A DNA stretch of 64,000 nucleotides from assembly GCA_037975125.1 (NCBI GenBank), contig CM075857.1, positions 43,475,172 through 43,539,171 on the forward strand, read 5' to 3'. Position 1 is the first letter of the stretch, and every line of letters starts with the position of its first letter. The DNA is from Latrodectus hesperus (lineage: Eukaryota > Arthropoda > Arachnida > Araneae > Theridiidae). The translations under genes and the position numbers were made by a program. The notes below the pieces were generated by a model. It saw nothing but the letters and a program-made list of their open reading frames with translations. It was not told where the DNA came from and made no database searches. Below are positions 1 to 12,600 of the stretch, piece by piece.

Positions 1-925
1 AAATACTTAAACTTTCAATTTTGAACTTCAGAAAAATTTTGTCCTAAACATTTTATTTAATTATATTTAAATTTTGAGAATTCATGCATCATATATTATT
101 TCCTTGCTATTTAAATTTTCACTAAAGATAATTTAATGATGTTCTTTTAAAATGCACAAAACATTAAAAAATATGTTTTTTACTTATAGTAATTATTTTA
201 ATTGAAAAGTAATTTATAAAATAAATGCTAACATATTTTCATATTTGTATTAAAATCTACATCTTCCATATAGCAATTCTGGATAAACTAACCAAAATAA
301 AATAATAAATACTTAGGGTATCGATTACAAAACAAGTGTGTTTTTAGAATTTATATATCTGTTAGTATATTATTTTTAAGGGAAATTAAGGTAGTTACAC
401 ATTTAATAACCTATTATAATATTCATAAAGCAATATTTGTTTCATGTGTTTACACTTGTCTTTAACATTTATGTCAAAATAATTTTTAGTTCATAGATGC
501 ATCAATTTCCATGTAAATTTTTATTTAAAATCGTATTTAGTAAATAATTTATAAAGCATTCTTTATTTTTATCTCAATTCATAATATTTTTATATAATTA
601 GGGCAAAATCAAATTAGCAGAGAAATATATAAATTGTTCGAAAGAAAATAATTAGAAATTTGAAATAACTTGAATAAGATTAATGCTCCAAATATAAGCA
701 AATACAAAATCATTAAGCAAGGTATAGTAAAATCTTACATAATAAAAGAGTTTCACTTCCATAAATTAAAAGAAAGCATGTTATACATCAAAACTTTTTA
801 ATGTTTAAAACAGATAATATTCTAGAAATATCTAAAAAAAGAACAAATTTTTAAGTGCTCTTGACAAAACAAATAAGACCCCATTTTATGACTGAAAATT
901 GTAGTAAATATCGCAAATTACTTAC
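1..925 (-). other. AT-rich intron of the tetraspanin gene
   Basis: Sequence downstream of the third visible exon on the minus strand. No further tetraspanin exon (no CCG-containing frame) is visible, so the next exon lies outside the window. No recognisable repeat. Confidence 0.6.
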
Positions 926-3900
926 ATATGTTTGAAGCATGTCTATATCTCTATCTCTGATTCTTCCATAACCATACTGAGCAATGCTACTATTCAATCC
1001 AGATTCAAATCCATCTTGTATTTTTTGGCGATATACATAGCCAGAGATAGCAGCAACAATTTCGCATAAAAATACTATACTTAAGAAAACTGCCAGCTAA
1101 AAATAAATACACTTCAATGCTTATTTGCATAAAATAATAAATATGTTCAGTAAAATTATATTTTCATAAAAGTATAATTACATTTTCATCTTTAACATAT
1201 TCATTTTGCTGTGATTTTATTTATATTTTAATAACATTTCCATAAAACAGTATTTTAGGAAAACAAGTATAAAGACCATTGATAACCATTTACATATGTA
1301 ATAAAATTAAAATGCATTGTTAAAAATTTATGTACTATTATTATAATTATGGTTATAAAAAAACCTATGACTTTTAAAATTAATGAATTTATCAAGAAAC
1401 ATTAATTTAACAAGAAAAAATATGCTTTGGAATATGCTTACACATACAACATTTTCATTTTACATGCAAAAATGACAAACGTAACTTCACTCCAATATTA
1501 TAACTTACATATATACGACATTTTCTTGTATATGATAGTAATAAAATATAAGTAGAAAATTAATATCACCTTTCATTTTAATGCTGAATTACTGAAATAA
1601 GCACTACAACCGTGAGCAAATTTTAAATTATCTGAAATTTGAATGAAATAATTCCTCCCAAAAAGGTCAGGTTTAGTTTAAGACCACAGCTGGATTTGAA
1701 CACACAATTCAAAAGTGATTACAGACAGTTATGACCAAAATGTGACATAAAACCTTGAGCAGAGCACTAATAATTCTACTGACAGCTCAGAAACTTGTAA
1801 GTGTTATACTAACCTAATGAAATCATTCATCCACATTTACACAAACTGTACACATTAAAGCTAATGAATAAACTAGAGAATTTACGTTGTAAATGTACAT
1901 CAAGAATTATCCAATTTTTCAGCATTATATTCTTACCAAAAAGGAACCATTCCTGAGATATCTATTGAAGAAACTAGTAAGAAATTGGATTAAGTATATA
2001 AGTCATTTACATCGTTGATTATCAAGCATGTATTCAATCCATAAAATCAGATTCCACTCCATTCAAATAAGCTTATACTATACTTAGGTTTTATTGTATA
2101 GGATTGAATTTCTTTTCTATAGCCATGCCATTAAAAGGTACCCAATGCAAAACTGAAATGCATGAAAGATTCCATACATAAAAAACAACCATTATTAAAA
2201 ACCAGAAAATATGTTTCATTTAAGAACAATCAAAGACTCACAAAGCAAATGTAACTTTTGCATTGCAAATTTCTTTTTCATATCTATTTTTCTTAAGTTT
2301 TAACAAGAAATTATTTGTTCCATATTTTCTTCAACCACATAAATAATATTACTTCAGAGAGATGTTTATTTCAAATGAGAGCATTTTATTTCTAAAAAAC
2401 AAGCATTTAATATCAGTGGCTTTAATGTTTGTAACAAGCATTTAATAAGAATTTTTCCCAAGTACAATAGTTTATATAATACTTGGATAAAGTTCTCAGA
2501 CATAAAGATGCTACTACGCAGAATAAAATTATAAATTTGAAGCTTTATTAAAATATGGCATTTTTTTCATTATTAACTATTTTTACACAACATTGGTTCA
2601 GTAAATAAAAAGGAAAATCTTTTTCATTAGTTAAGCAATAAAATTGAAAATTTTATGGAAAAAATGTTTTTGACAAGTCTAAAATAAGACTTATAGTAAG
2701 AAATTTTTAACTAAAATAGAAAATTATTTTTAACATATTATACATATTTTTAAAATTCATAATGACACATGTTTTTCCATTAAAATATTTTTCTGCTTAA
2801 AAGATACACCAAAACAAATTATTAATTAAATTAAAATTCTTTTTAAAGCAAAAGTTATAAGTAACAAGTTAAAATTATATATTACCACATAAAGCAAAAT
2901 TGGTTGGCCTTTGACAGTACAACAACAGGCAAAAAGACCAACAACGACAATTACTGCACCAGTACCAATAAAAATATATGGAACAGCATCATTGTAGTCA
3001 TCAGAAAGATCCAAAAGATAATGCAAAGATATTTTCATCCATAATCCAAAAGCTAAAAGAATTATACCAGCTACCTGTAAAGTTAAAAGAAAATTTTAAA
3101 TGTTTTCAAAGCACAATTAACTAATTCAGTGCTGTTTATTTAATTATAAACAAAAACTGTATCGCATATATTTAACAAATATACATTTGAAAAGTTTATA
3201 TTATTTTTATTTGATAGTATATTTGTTAATCAGAACACTAAATAACAATCTTTGAATGAAAGACCAAGTATGAATTTTTGAAATTCAAATTTCATTTTCA
3301 CAACATTAAATAAATAATAGATCATAATTTTATAGATAAAATTTCACTGCAGAAAATCTTTCATATATTTTAAGTTGACCTTATTTGACCTACACAGCAG
3401 TAAAAAAAAGCTGTATAAAAGTAGCTATTTTCAGAATTCTATTTGAAAAATTTCTTTTAGAATTGTTTGAAAGTTCTGCTTTGAATTCTATTCTTAATGT
3501 TAAGAATCTAAAATTATATTAAATCAGAAAATATGATATTCTGAAATGGAATGGAAAAGTTGTATAGTGGTTGAAATGAAATTAAATTTGCCTCTAACCT
3601 GCATCAAATAACTATGGTTTAAAGCAAACTTCTATAAGCATTTAATTCTATACTTCCGGAAATTATATACTTATGAAATTAATGAAAGCTTACTTACATT
3701 TTGAAATTTTAATCAATATTATATAGGAACTATTTATAAGATTAATAAAAATTCACTCTTGAAATAATAGCAATATGAAGAAATTTATTAAAAATTAACA
3801 CTATCCATAAATTAGTCTCAAATTTTATGAAACATTTTAAAAAATTCTGACAGTTTAAGATTTAGAAATTGAACATAGTGTACATTTATTTTAATTGAAA

Positions 3901-4713
3901 AATAGAAAGGTATTTTAAATATTTTATTTAATTCATATTATATTTTTTAATATGAAAGCTAGCATATATAAAATTCAGAATGCATAATATTTCTTGTAAA
4001 TTAAAAAAAGAAATAGTTTGTTAATAACTCAATTAAGAACAAGCAAAAAACTTTTATTTCAAAATATTATTTCTGTAGTCAATATTTCATTTGTGTACTT
4101 TATATGAAGTTAAAAAATATTCATTTATTTAAAAAAGTTTATTAATGAAAGTTTAATACTCGAAAAAATGATCGAAAAAAATTAAAATTTGATCCAATAT
4201 GTATGCTCAATAGCAAAATAGAAAATAACAAAAATTCTGACCGAATTAAAATTACTCTTTCATATGTTTGCTACAATTTAGCTACTTATTGAATATCAAA
4301 AAATTTGAATGACATCAAAATAAATCTTGAAAAAAAACAATTTACAAAGTAAAAATACAAAACTGTTCGATTGCGACTTTTTGAATGTCAGTCACATATT
4401 TTCCAGTATATAAGTACTAATATTTTCCAAAATATGAAACGATTAACAAATTGAATAATAAAATTCAAAATAACATTCTTAATGATATGAAACAATTCAG
4501 ATAATAACTAATACGAAAAAATGATTCCAAAAAACTATTTTCTGTTATCGTTATTTTAACTCGGAAGTGCATAAATAATCACAGCTGTTGAAGTTGCGTC
4601 ACGTAATGAATTAGTAAACTATGTTCATACATTACCCAAAATATTACATTAAACAGGAGAAGCAACAGTTTCATACAAGTAACAGCAGCAACAGTTTGTA
4701 ATCGCCGAGACAT
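926..4713 (-). CDS. Tetraspanin (TSPAN6/7-like), first three coding exons; gene runs off the left edge
   Basis: Three exons with GT-AG borders join in frame: 4713-4636 (26 codons, ATG at 4713), 3074-2886 (63 codons) and 1096-926 (57 codons, donor gtaagt). The 146 residues begin MSRRLQTVAAVTCMK. Membrane helix 1 covers about residues 13-35 and a short first extracellular loop about 36-55. Helix 2 follows (PYIFIGTGAVIVVVGLF) and ends in a CCC cluster, the usual palmitoylated juxtamembrane cysteines. Helix 3 (LAVFLSIVFLCEIVAAISG) leads into the start of the large extracellular loop. The loop's CCG motif, helix 4 and the tail must lie before position 1. Tetraspanins are four-pass membrane organisers that gather integrins and other receptors into microdomains. 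The N-terminus and the AVPYIFIGTG stretch most resemble the TSPAN6/7 group; the subfamily is an inference. Introns are 3075-4635 and 1097-2885. Confidence 0.93.
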
Positions 4714-6697
4714 TTTTAAATTTTATATTAGTACAATATTAATTATAAACCTGTAAAGAAAGAACGGTACACGAAACTGAAACTTATCACTATGCTGATC
4801 AACGATTGCGATTACTTGTGCTCAAATAAACAAGTTTTACTTTGGAAACTGCAGACGAAAAAAGGAATGCGTTATAATGTCAAAAGTAGTTCAGGAAATG
4901 ATTTGCGAAATGTAAAGCAAAATCAATATCAATAAACAAATATCGAATGAATTAAAAAGGGTGACGTAAAATTTTGTGTCACGTGATTAGTAAAGGCCAG
5001 AATTGTGAGAATTGAATACAATAATGCGTATTAATTACAAACTGACTTATGAAACTATAATACATATAAAAATTTCATAAGTCAGTTTGTAATCAACACA
5101 CATTTTATATTTGCTTTATATTGCAGAAGCAATTCAAAATAAAAAAATTCAAAAAATTATGCTTTTGGGAAAATTGAAAGAAACACAAAAAAATTTACTT
5201 GCTTCTAAAAGGGCCAAAAGTGTACTTAGGAAACGGTTTAGAAATTAGGTTTTTAACATTTTGATGAAAAAATTTGACTCATTTTCCTAATAACTTATAC
5301 TTACAAATGCATTTTTTTTATCTCAGTAGTTTATTTTAAAACACAACTGTGCGAATGGCCCTTATTTCACTGTTTAATAAATCATAAAATTAGAAAACTT
5401 AAACATTGAAAAATTGAGATCTATTGGACATACCTTTTACTTTTAATTTATCTCTCATAATATGATACGAAAAACATATGACATCATAAAATGTGTATGG
5501 TTAGACAATTTTGAAAGTTAGCAGTGAAATTTATGAATAAAAAAGATAAGAAAAACACTCAGACACATTTAAAACAATAGAGAGATCATTTCATTTTTTT
5601 GAGATTTCATCTTTTCTGAAATTTTAAACCTTTTTCAGTTAGTTAATCTTAAAAGACACCTCCACAAACTTTTCTAGAATTTTATCTGAATAAAACCGAA
5701 ATGTCACACAAAACTCCGAGTTTTGGTTTTAAATAATGCTTTAAGGAATGTGAGAAAGATAGAAACACTAAAAAAGGTACGACCGACCCACCCGAAGGTA
5801 TGAGGAAAAAAGAGAAAGATAGTAAAATGATTCTGATTTATTACTTTTCTCAATTAATGGAGGATGCAAAGAAAAAGTGTCATAATTAGAGAAATATTGC
5901 TAACTACTATTGTAAATTAACTTTTAAATTAGTGGAACTTACAATGCGCTTGCACTGTATCTCACTGTAAAAAAGTGGTAGCAGTATGAAATTCAATGGA
6001 ACATAATTGTTGAGGTATTGGTTTTTGAATAGCCCTAAATTCAAACCATCTAATATTCTTATTTGAAAACTCGCGCGAATAAGAGAAAAAATTAACGAAT
6101 AATATTCAATGTGTTTAAATCTTCATTTATTTCTATTATTTATACAAAAATAAAATTATAAGAAAAGGAAATTGGCAAGATAGGATTAAAAAATACTTAG
6201 CATTTTATGTTAACATGAAAAAATGTTACTATTTAAATGCCTGTTATTTTTCTCAGACTGTATGAATAAAATCAGCAATTTTAGCTTTAAGATTTTGTTA
6301 TTTGTCTTTGAAAACTTATTATTTTAAAAATGCATCATTAATTTCAGTTAATTTCATAATATATAGTAATTGATTTGTTTTAATACTATTTTGTAGATGC
6401 ATGGTCTTCCATTAAAATACAATTTTATATATATCAACAATTGTAAATAAATGCATGCAACAAAAAATTGAGATACTAATCATATTAAGAAAAAGATTAA
6501 CATTTTAATTTACGCAGTAGGCTGAATTTTATAGATCCAATATGTAAATTCATGATAAAGTTGGACTACTATATTTTATAATCATTATATAAAAATAATT
6601 AATATAAATTATACGTTATTTAAAAATTAAACCAGTACTCAACAACGGAAAAAGCAGTAATATGAATTTGAAATGATTTGTACTTTATATGTTATTG
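4714..6697. other. Tetraspanin 5' flank and intergenic DNA
   Basis: Upstream of the tetraspanin ATG on the minus strand, so it should hold the 5' UTR and promoter, though no clear TATA or initiator can be fixed. It contains a perfect 21-bp inverted repeat (5034-5093, listed separately). The remainder is AT-rich with no open frame I trust. Confidence 0.5.
5034..5093. repeat. Perfect 21-bp inverted repeat (hairpin)
   Basis: The arm at 5034-5054 is the exact reverse complement of 5073-5093, with an 18-base spacer. It lies about 320 bp upstream of the tetraspanin start. It could be a foldback-type repeat or a transcribed hairpin. Confidence 0.85.
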
Positions 6698-7948
6698 TAC
6701 ACTCGTGTCAATAAATTAAGGATAATGCAAGTTCAGGCAAAGAAAAAGACAGAAGCAAAACAAATGTGACTTATTTGTAAAGTCTATTAATTAAGCAATC
6801 AAGAGAGAGCAAAAAAGATGTATACGTTTGACATCATTATTAAAATTGCGATTTTTACTCCCTCTAGTAAATTTCAAAAAAGAACCTCTATTTACAAAAA
6901 CCAATTGATAATAATATAACAATTGGTTCTTTATTAAAAAATATTACATTATTTTTTATTAATACATAATTTACAATAATTAATATAACATGGTTGGTAT
7001 GAGGGTTAATACATAGTATGTCCCACAGAGAATACAAGCCGTACAAGGCTTAGGCATGCTGAGTATCAAATTATCGATCTGATCTTGGGGTATATTTTAC
7101 CACTCATCAAGCAATGCTCTCCGAAGTTCCAGTAGACATGTGGGAGGGGTTGACGGGCTGCAATTCGACGGCCAAGCATGTCCCATACATGCTCTATCGG
7201 ATTTAAGTCCGGTAAGTATGCTGATCACTCCATAGTGGTGATAATCTCCGATTGAAGGCATTATTCTACAATGTTTGCACGATGAGGATGGGCGTTATCA
7301 TTCACAAACAGAAATTCTGCACCCATGGCGCCCCGAAACAAACGTACATGTTGTTCCAGAATGACATCCTGATAGATGTGGCCTGTCATGGTTACATTAT
7401 GAACATGCAGATTAGTTCTGGAACCCAGAATATATTCCTCCCCAAATGAGCTATCCTGCACCACCGTAACGGTGTTATACAATGGTTTTTCTCTTTATGG
7501 TAATGAGTACCTGGCCCTCTCCATATGAAAGTCCGGTGAGAATCAGACTGAAAGCTAAACCTGAACTCGTCGGAAAACATCACACAAGATCACTGTTGTG
7601 GTGTCCACAATGCATGCTCTCTACTCCAGGATAACCGCAGGCGACAGTGCGTTGCGGTAAATGGAACACATCTGATAGGCCTATGAGCATATACACCAAT
7701 GTGCTCTAAGCGTCTGTACGCGGTCTGCCTTGAAACTGTCGTACCGGTAACTGAAGACAGCTGACGAGACAGGTCTGATGCTGTGCTCCGTCTGTTTCTT
7801 TTGGCAGTAACTGCCAAATACCGGTCCTCATTTGGCGTTGTAACTCGAGGGGACTTGTGCTTTAACGTCTACTATCTTATTACCATCATCTTGGAACCAT
7901 TGCCAAAAGCTAGAGATAATAATCTGGGCGATTTCAAATTCCTCGGAT

Positions 7949-8867
7949 CTTCTTCTTCTTCTTAGAGTTGGGTTTGTATGTCATTGGGCACCTCTGCTTT
8001 TATCAGCATTTTGTACTAGTAACTCCAAACCCAATGTTTCCTAGTTCCAGTTGGTCGGGTTACCCACTTTATTAATAAAGTCTGATAACCCTTTAATGGA
8101 GTCTAGTTGTAACTCTCTAGTATGGATAATGCCTAAAGAAGCTAATCTAGGGAGGGCAAGAGCCTCGCATTCGTAAATGATATGCTTGGCTGGTGTCCTC
8201 TTGCTTATGACATTTCCTGCAGATAGGGTCTTGCAGAAATAGTCCCATTTTATGGAGGTGTTTTCTGAAATAGTAGTGCTCAGTTATGAAGCTTACGATT
8301 AAACGCATCTTCTCCCTAGAGCATCTTAGAATTTCAGAGGCAATCCTTGCTGATGATCCACAGATCATACTTTTAGCGTGGGTTTGACCAGAAGTGTTAA
8401 GCCAAGCTTCATACATTTTCCGTTTTTCCCATCTAAGAACATTGGTTTTTGCGGTCTTCAAATTGATCCCACAAAAAGCTTCTGCACCAATGGGAGCAAA
8501 AGACGATCCTTGTTTAGCAAGTTCATCAGCCCTTTCATTACCTTCGATACCTTTGTGCCCTGGCACCCATACAAGGATCACCTTGTTTCTAGTTGCCAGT
8601 TCTGTAAGAAGGTTTCTACATTCCAAAATCATTTTAGATTTGATTTCGAAAGAACTGAGCGCTTTTAAAGCGGCTTGACTGTCACTAAAAATGAGAATCC
8701 GATTAATGTGGTAGCCCTTCCTCATATTTAGTCGCAGATAGTGGATAATGGCCAAAACTTCTGCCTGGAAGACCGTAGCGTATCGCCCAAGGCTTACAGA
8801 TAGGCTGGTTCTTGGTGACACGTCACATACTATCAGTCCTGAGAGGCTGTTTTTCAGTGATCCAAGG
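7949..8867 (-). mobile_element. 5'-truncated LINE (Jockey/R1-like) nested in the Tc1 element
   Basis: Flanked by the 10-bp target duplication TTCCTCGGAT (7939-7948 and 8868-8877). The 3' end, at the low coordinate, has a short (GAA)n tail typical of some LINEs. Only the RNase H and C-terminal part of the second ORF remains, on the minus strand. The insertion restores the Tc1 reading frame when removed, which confirms the boundaries. Confidence 0.88.
8147..8866 (-). pseudogene. LINE RNase H domain and C-terminal zinc-knuckle region (partial)
   Basis: An open frame of about 224 codons ends at 8147 and has no natural start of its own because the LINE is 5'-truncated. RNase H motifs are visible in order: E in FQAEVLAI, D in IFSDSQAAL, and VWVPGHKGIEGNERADELAKQG with its His and Asp. 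Next come the C-terminal ICRKC and the residues around it, as in Jockey/R1-like pol proteins. RNase H would degrade RNA in the RNA:DNA hybrid during retrotransposition. The reverse transcriptase part is absent, so the fragment is dead. Confidence 0.85.
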
Positions 8868-9204
8868 TTCCTCGGATACTTTCAGTTGGGTACGTCCACA
8901 TTCCAGAAGGCCGATAATTCTACCATGTAAAATATCATCTTAATGCTTCCTTTGTGCCATGACTATGTGGTTATTGCACTGAAAAGCTTTTATAGCGCTC
9001 GTGAAAAATTTTACTTCTTTGTAACTATTCCTTATATACCCCTCTCTACACTCTCGTCATTGTGACGTACTATCGGCGCCATCTGGTGGTTTCTTGTAAT
9101 TTGCATATTATTCTTCAAGATGTATGTGATAATTCTACATGTGAAATTTTCATTTTAGAATTCAATTTCTGTGTGCTGTTGAATTATCCTTAATTTATAG
9201 ACAT

Positions 9205-9485
9205 TGTGAAGAATGCTCTCTCCGATCTATTTTACGCCAGTAGGTGGCGCGGTAAGTCAGTGTGAGAAAAGTATTGTGTTACGAATAATAATATTATGTT
9301 ACATATGAGAAAAGTATTGTGTTATATAATTAATTGTGCTACAAATTAAGTATATTGTGTTTTGGAAATGTGTATATAGTTGTAGATAAATTAAATGTTG
9401 TGATGCGTGAAATTTGCCTACCTCTTGATTGATGAATCCGAGTCATTTTTTCTTGTGCTACACAAAAATTGAGTGATTTTATTTA
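9205..9485 (+). repeat. 5' LTR of the BEL element
   Basis: 281 bp, starting TGTGAAG and ending TTTATTTA (TG...TA rather than TG...CA). It contains two exact copies of TGAGAAAAGTATTGTGTTA at 9263 and 9306, a TATATA stretch near 9370 and an ATTAAA near 9390. Expected to carry promoter and polyadenylation signals. Confidence 0.95.
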
Positions 9486-9504
9486 TGGTGCATTAGGCCG
9501 GGAA
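9486..9504 (+). promoter_or_regulatory. BEL primer binding site, probably tRNA-Gly
   Basis: TGGTGCATTAGGCCGGGAA follows the 5' LTR directly. It starts with the complement of a tRNA CCA end. It matches the complement of an arthropod tRNA-Gly(GCC) 3' end apart from about one extra base. The tRNA assignment is from memory of that tRNA. Confidence 0.6.
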
Positions 9505-9603
9505 ATGAGATACGTTTGGAATAATAAAGAAGAAAATCACAGGTAGGCAAAAATTTAATTATATGAAATTTAAGTGAAAAGAAAATTTTGTTACGATTTA
9601 AAA

Positions 9604-12600
9604 ATGTCTACTAAAGATCTTGATAGATTAAAGCACAAACGTGCTATAGAAAGAACTATAACTACTAAACTTATATCCAAAATTGAAGTTTCTTTAGTTG
9701 ATGAAGGAATTGATAAAAATGAACCTGAAGAACATCTAGAGGTTCTTATAGAAAAGAAAAAAGGTCTTAAAACCTTAGACTCCGAAATAGAAAATCTTAT
9801 AGAAATAGAATTATTAGAACAGGAAATTAACGTAAGCGACGAATATCAGGAGAAGTGTATTAGAATTGCTAATAAAATTAGACGCTGTATTCAAAACAAA
9901 AACAAAACTAGCGTCGACAAAAATTCGGTTGAAACAAAAAGTTCCGAGAATACTGCGAGCGAATGCACAAATGTTTCTAATGCAATAAAATTACCAAAAT
10001 TAAATATTAAACAATTTTCTGGTGACCCTAAGTACTTTAATGAATTTTGGAATTGTTATGAAAATACAATTGAACAAAATTCTTCTCTTTCTAAAATTCA
10101 GAAATTTGCGTATTTGAAAACCTTTCTTACCGGACAAGCATTAAATGTCGTTTCCGGTTTTGAATTAAGTAGTGAGAATTATGACAATTGTGTAACATTG
10201 TTGAAGGATCGGTTCGGACGCAAAGACGTCATTATTAATACCTTTATGAATAAATTACTGAATTTAGAAAAGGTAAAAAATGTATCGAATGTTAGAGAGT
10301 TACGAAAACTTTACGATGAGTTGGAAATTTGCATAAGAAATTTAGAGTCCTTACAGGTGGCTTCGGGATCCTATGGACACCTTTTAACTCCAATTTTAAT
10401 GAAATTATTACCCGAAGAGTTAGTAATTGAATTTAATCGGAATCGGAAATCTCATGAAAATACAGATGTATCTGAATTACTTTCGTTTTTGAAAAACGAA
10501 ATTCAGTGTAGAGAAAACACTTCGCTAGTTTTAAGCGAAAAGAAATTTAGCTCCAATCAATTTAAAAATGTAAATAAAAGTCCTATGAGAAATTTGCCTT
10601 CAGCAACTGCTTTTAATACTCAAGTGAAATCCTTTAATTGTATATTCTGTTTGGGTCCCCATGATACGTTTAAGTGTAGAATGCCTGTACAAAACAAAAT
10701 TGAAAAATTACGAGCTGAAAAAAGATGTTTTGTTTGTTTTAAGAAATTTCATCAAAGTAAATACTGTTATTCTAACAAATATCCTTGTAATAAATGCAAA
10801 AACAAAAATCATCATACTTCCATTTGTTTAAATAAAATAAATCCGAATGTTATCAGAGGTAACCAATTAATTAATGAAATTCCGAATCAAATCAATGAAA
10901 TAAATGAAGATCACGATCCAACGGTTCGCAATTCAGAAATAATAAGTTCTGTCTCCAGTTGTGAGGAAAATTCCGAGACTTCGAAATATGTATATTTGCA
11001 GACATGTACAGTTAAAGTTTTTTCAAATACGAATTCTGCGTTCACGCGTATTTTTCTTGACAGTGCCAGTCAGAGGTCATTTATTACGCAATCACTGGTT
11101 AATACGCTAAAGCTATATCCGAAGAGATGGGAGAATTTATCTATTTATTCTTTTGGCATGAAACAGACAAATGAAAAGGCGTATCCCGTGGTAGAAATAA
11201 AAATAGAAAGAAAAAATGGAAGCACAGTGAAGATCGAGGCTGTAGCTGTGCCAGATATCACGGCAGCGAAACTCCAGATGCCTTCATTACAAGTTAGAAA
11301 ATTAATGAGAGCAAAACACTTGGAGTTAGCTGATTCATCATACGCAGGAAATGAATTGCTGGATGTGGGAATTTTAATCGGTGCGGATCTGTTTTGGGAC
11401 TTCGTGTTAAATGAAAGGGTGAGAATAAATAAAACCCTAATTGCTATAAATACCATATTTGGATGGACGGTTGTGGGATCGGAATTTAAAGCAAATGTAA
11501 GTTGTTCTCAAAATTGCATCGCTGTTATGAAAAATATAGTTACAGATGATTTAAAAATATTTTGGGATTTAGAAAATTTGGGGATTTCGGATAAAAATGA
11601 GGAATTGTCAATTAAGGATAAAGAAATAATTACGCAATTTGAAAACGGGTTATCATACAAAAATAAAAGATATGAAGTAAAATTAATTTGGAAACAACTT
11701 CCCGAAGAACTAAATGACAATTTCGAAGTTGCGCATAGGCGTTTCGAAAATTTAAAACTTAAATTAAGTGAGGACGAAAAAACACTTGCAGAATACAAAG
11801 GTATAATTACGGAACAACTAGAAAATGGAATCGTTGAAGAATGTAACGATAAGATATTAAATTCGGGATATTTTATGCCTCACCGACCCGTAATAAGGCC
11901 TGACAGCGAAACAACAAAAGTGCGTATTGTGTTCGACGCGTCATCAAAAATGAAAAATTCTAAATCACTTAATGATATGCTTTATCCGGGACCAAATCTA
12001 AACCCAAATATTTTAGATGTAATACTAAAATTTAGGAGAAACGAAATCGCATTTTCAGGAGACATCGAAAAGGCCTTTTTAAACATAAGTATTGCAGAAG
12101 AAGATCGAAAATATTTGAAATTTCTGTGGTTTGCTGATTATGCAAATGAACCATTTAAAATTATGAATATGAAGCGTTTACCATTTGGGGTAAACTCATC
12201 TCCTTTCATATTAGCCATCACAATAAAGTATCATTTAAAAAAGTATATTGAAACGAATCCAGATTGTTGCGAAATGTTAAATTCTGTAATGTATGTCGAC
12301 GATGTTTTCCATGGCACGGAAAATATCGAGCAGGCATTCGAAATTTCTCGTGATGCGGTAAAAATATTGAATGACGCGAGCATGAAATTAAGGAAATTAA
12401 CTTCGAATTCTAAACAATTGATAGAACTATGGATACAGGAAGGTCTTCTAAAACCGGGAGAGGACACTGCGTCACACTCCAAATTACTAGGGCTAAAATG
12501 GGATTCTGAAAATGACATTATAAAATTAGATGTTCATACTTTGAAGGCCTCAGCTTCAATTCAGGAATACTCCACAAAAAGAACAGTTTTGGGAACTGTT

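Larger units (their letters stand above)
7010..8940 (-). pseudogene. Tc1-family DD34E transposase, broken and split by a LINE
   Basis: On the minus strand the protein begins near 8936 (IIGLLECGRTQ). It is cut at 8877 by a LINE and resumes at 7948, and the reading runs straight across when one copy of the 10-bp duplication is kept. A helix-turn-helix stretch follows (TTPNEDRYLAVTAKRNRR, then SRQTAYRRL). The first catalytic Asp is in FSDEFRF, the second in NDNAHPH, and the Glu in PDLNPIEHVWD, 34 residues after the second Asp. Frameshifts near 7590, 7480 and 7870 and stops between the second Asp and the Glu (two, near 7230-7260) disable it. The expected initiator ATG is not present. Tc1 transposases cut and paste DNA at TA sites; this copy cannot. 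Confidence 0.9.

Noticed and set aside
9574..9603. Start of the gag-pol protein at 9574
   Set aside because: The codon at 9574 is GTG. The first ATG in the frame is 9604 in good context, so the extra ten residues are unlikely to be translated.
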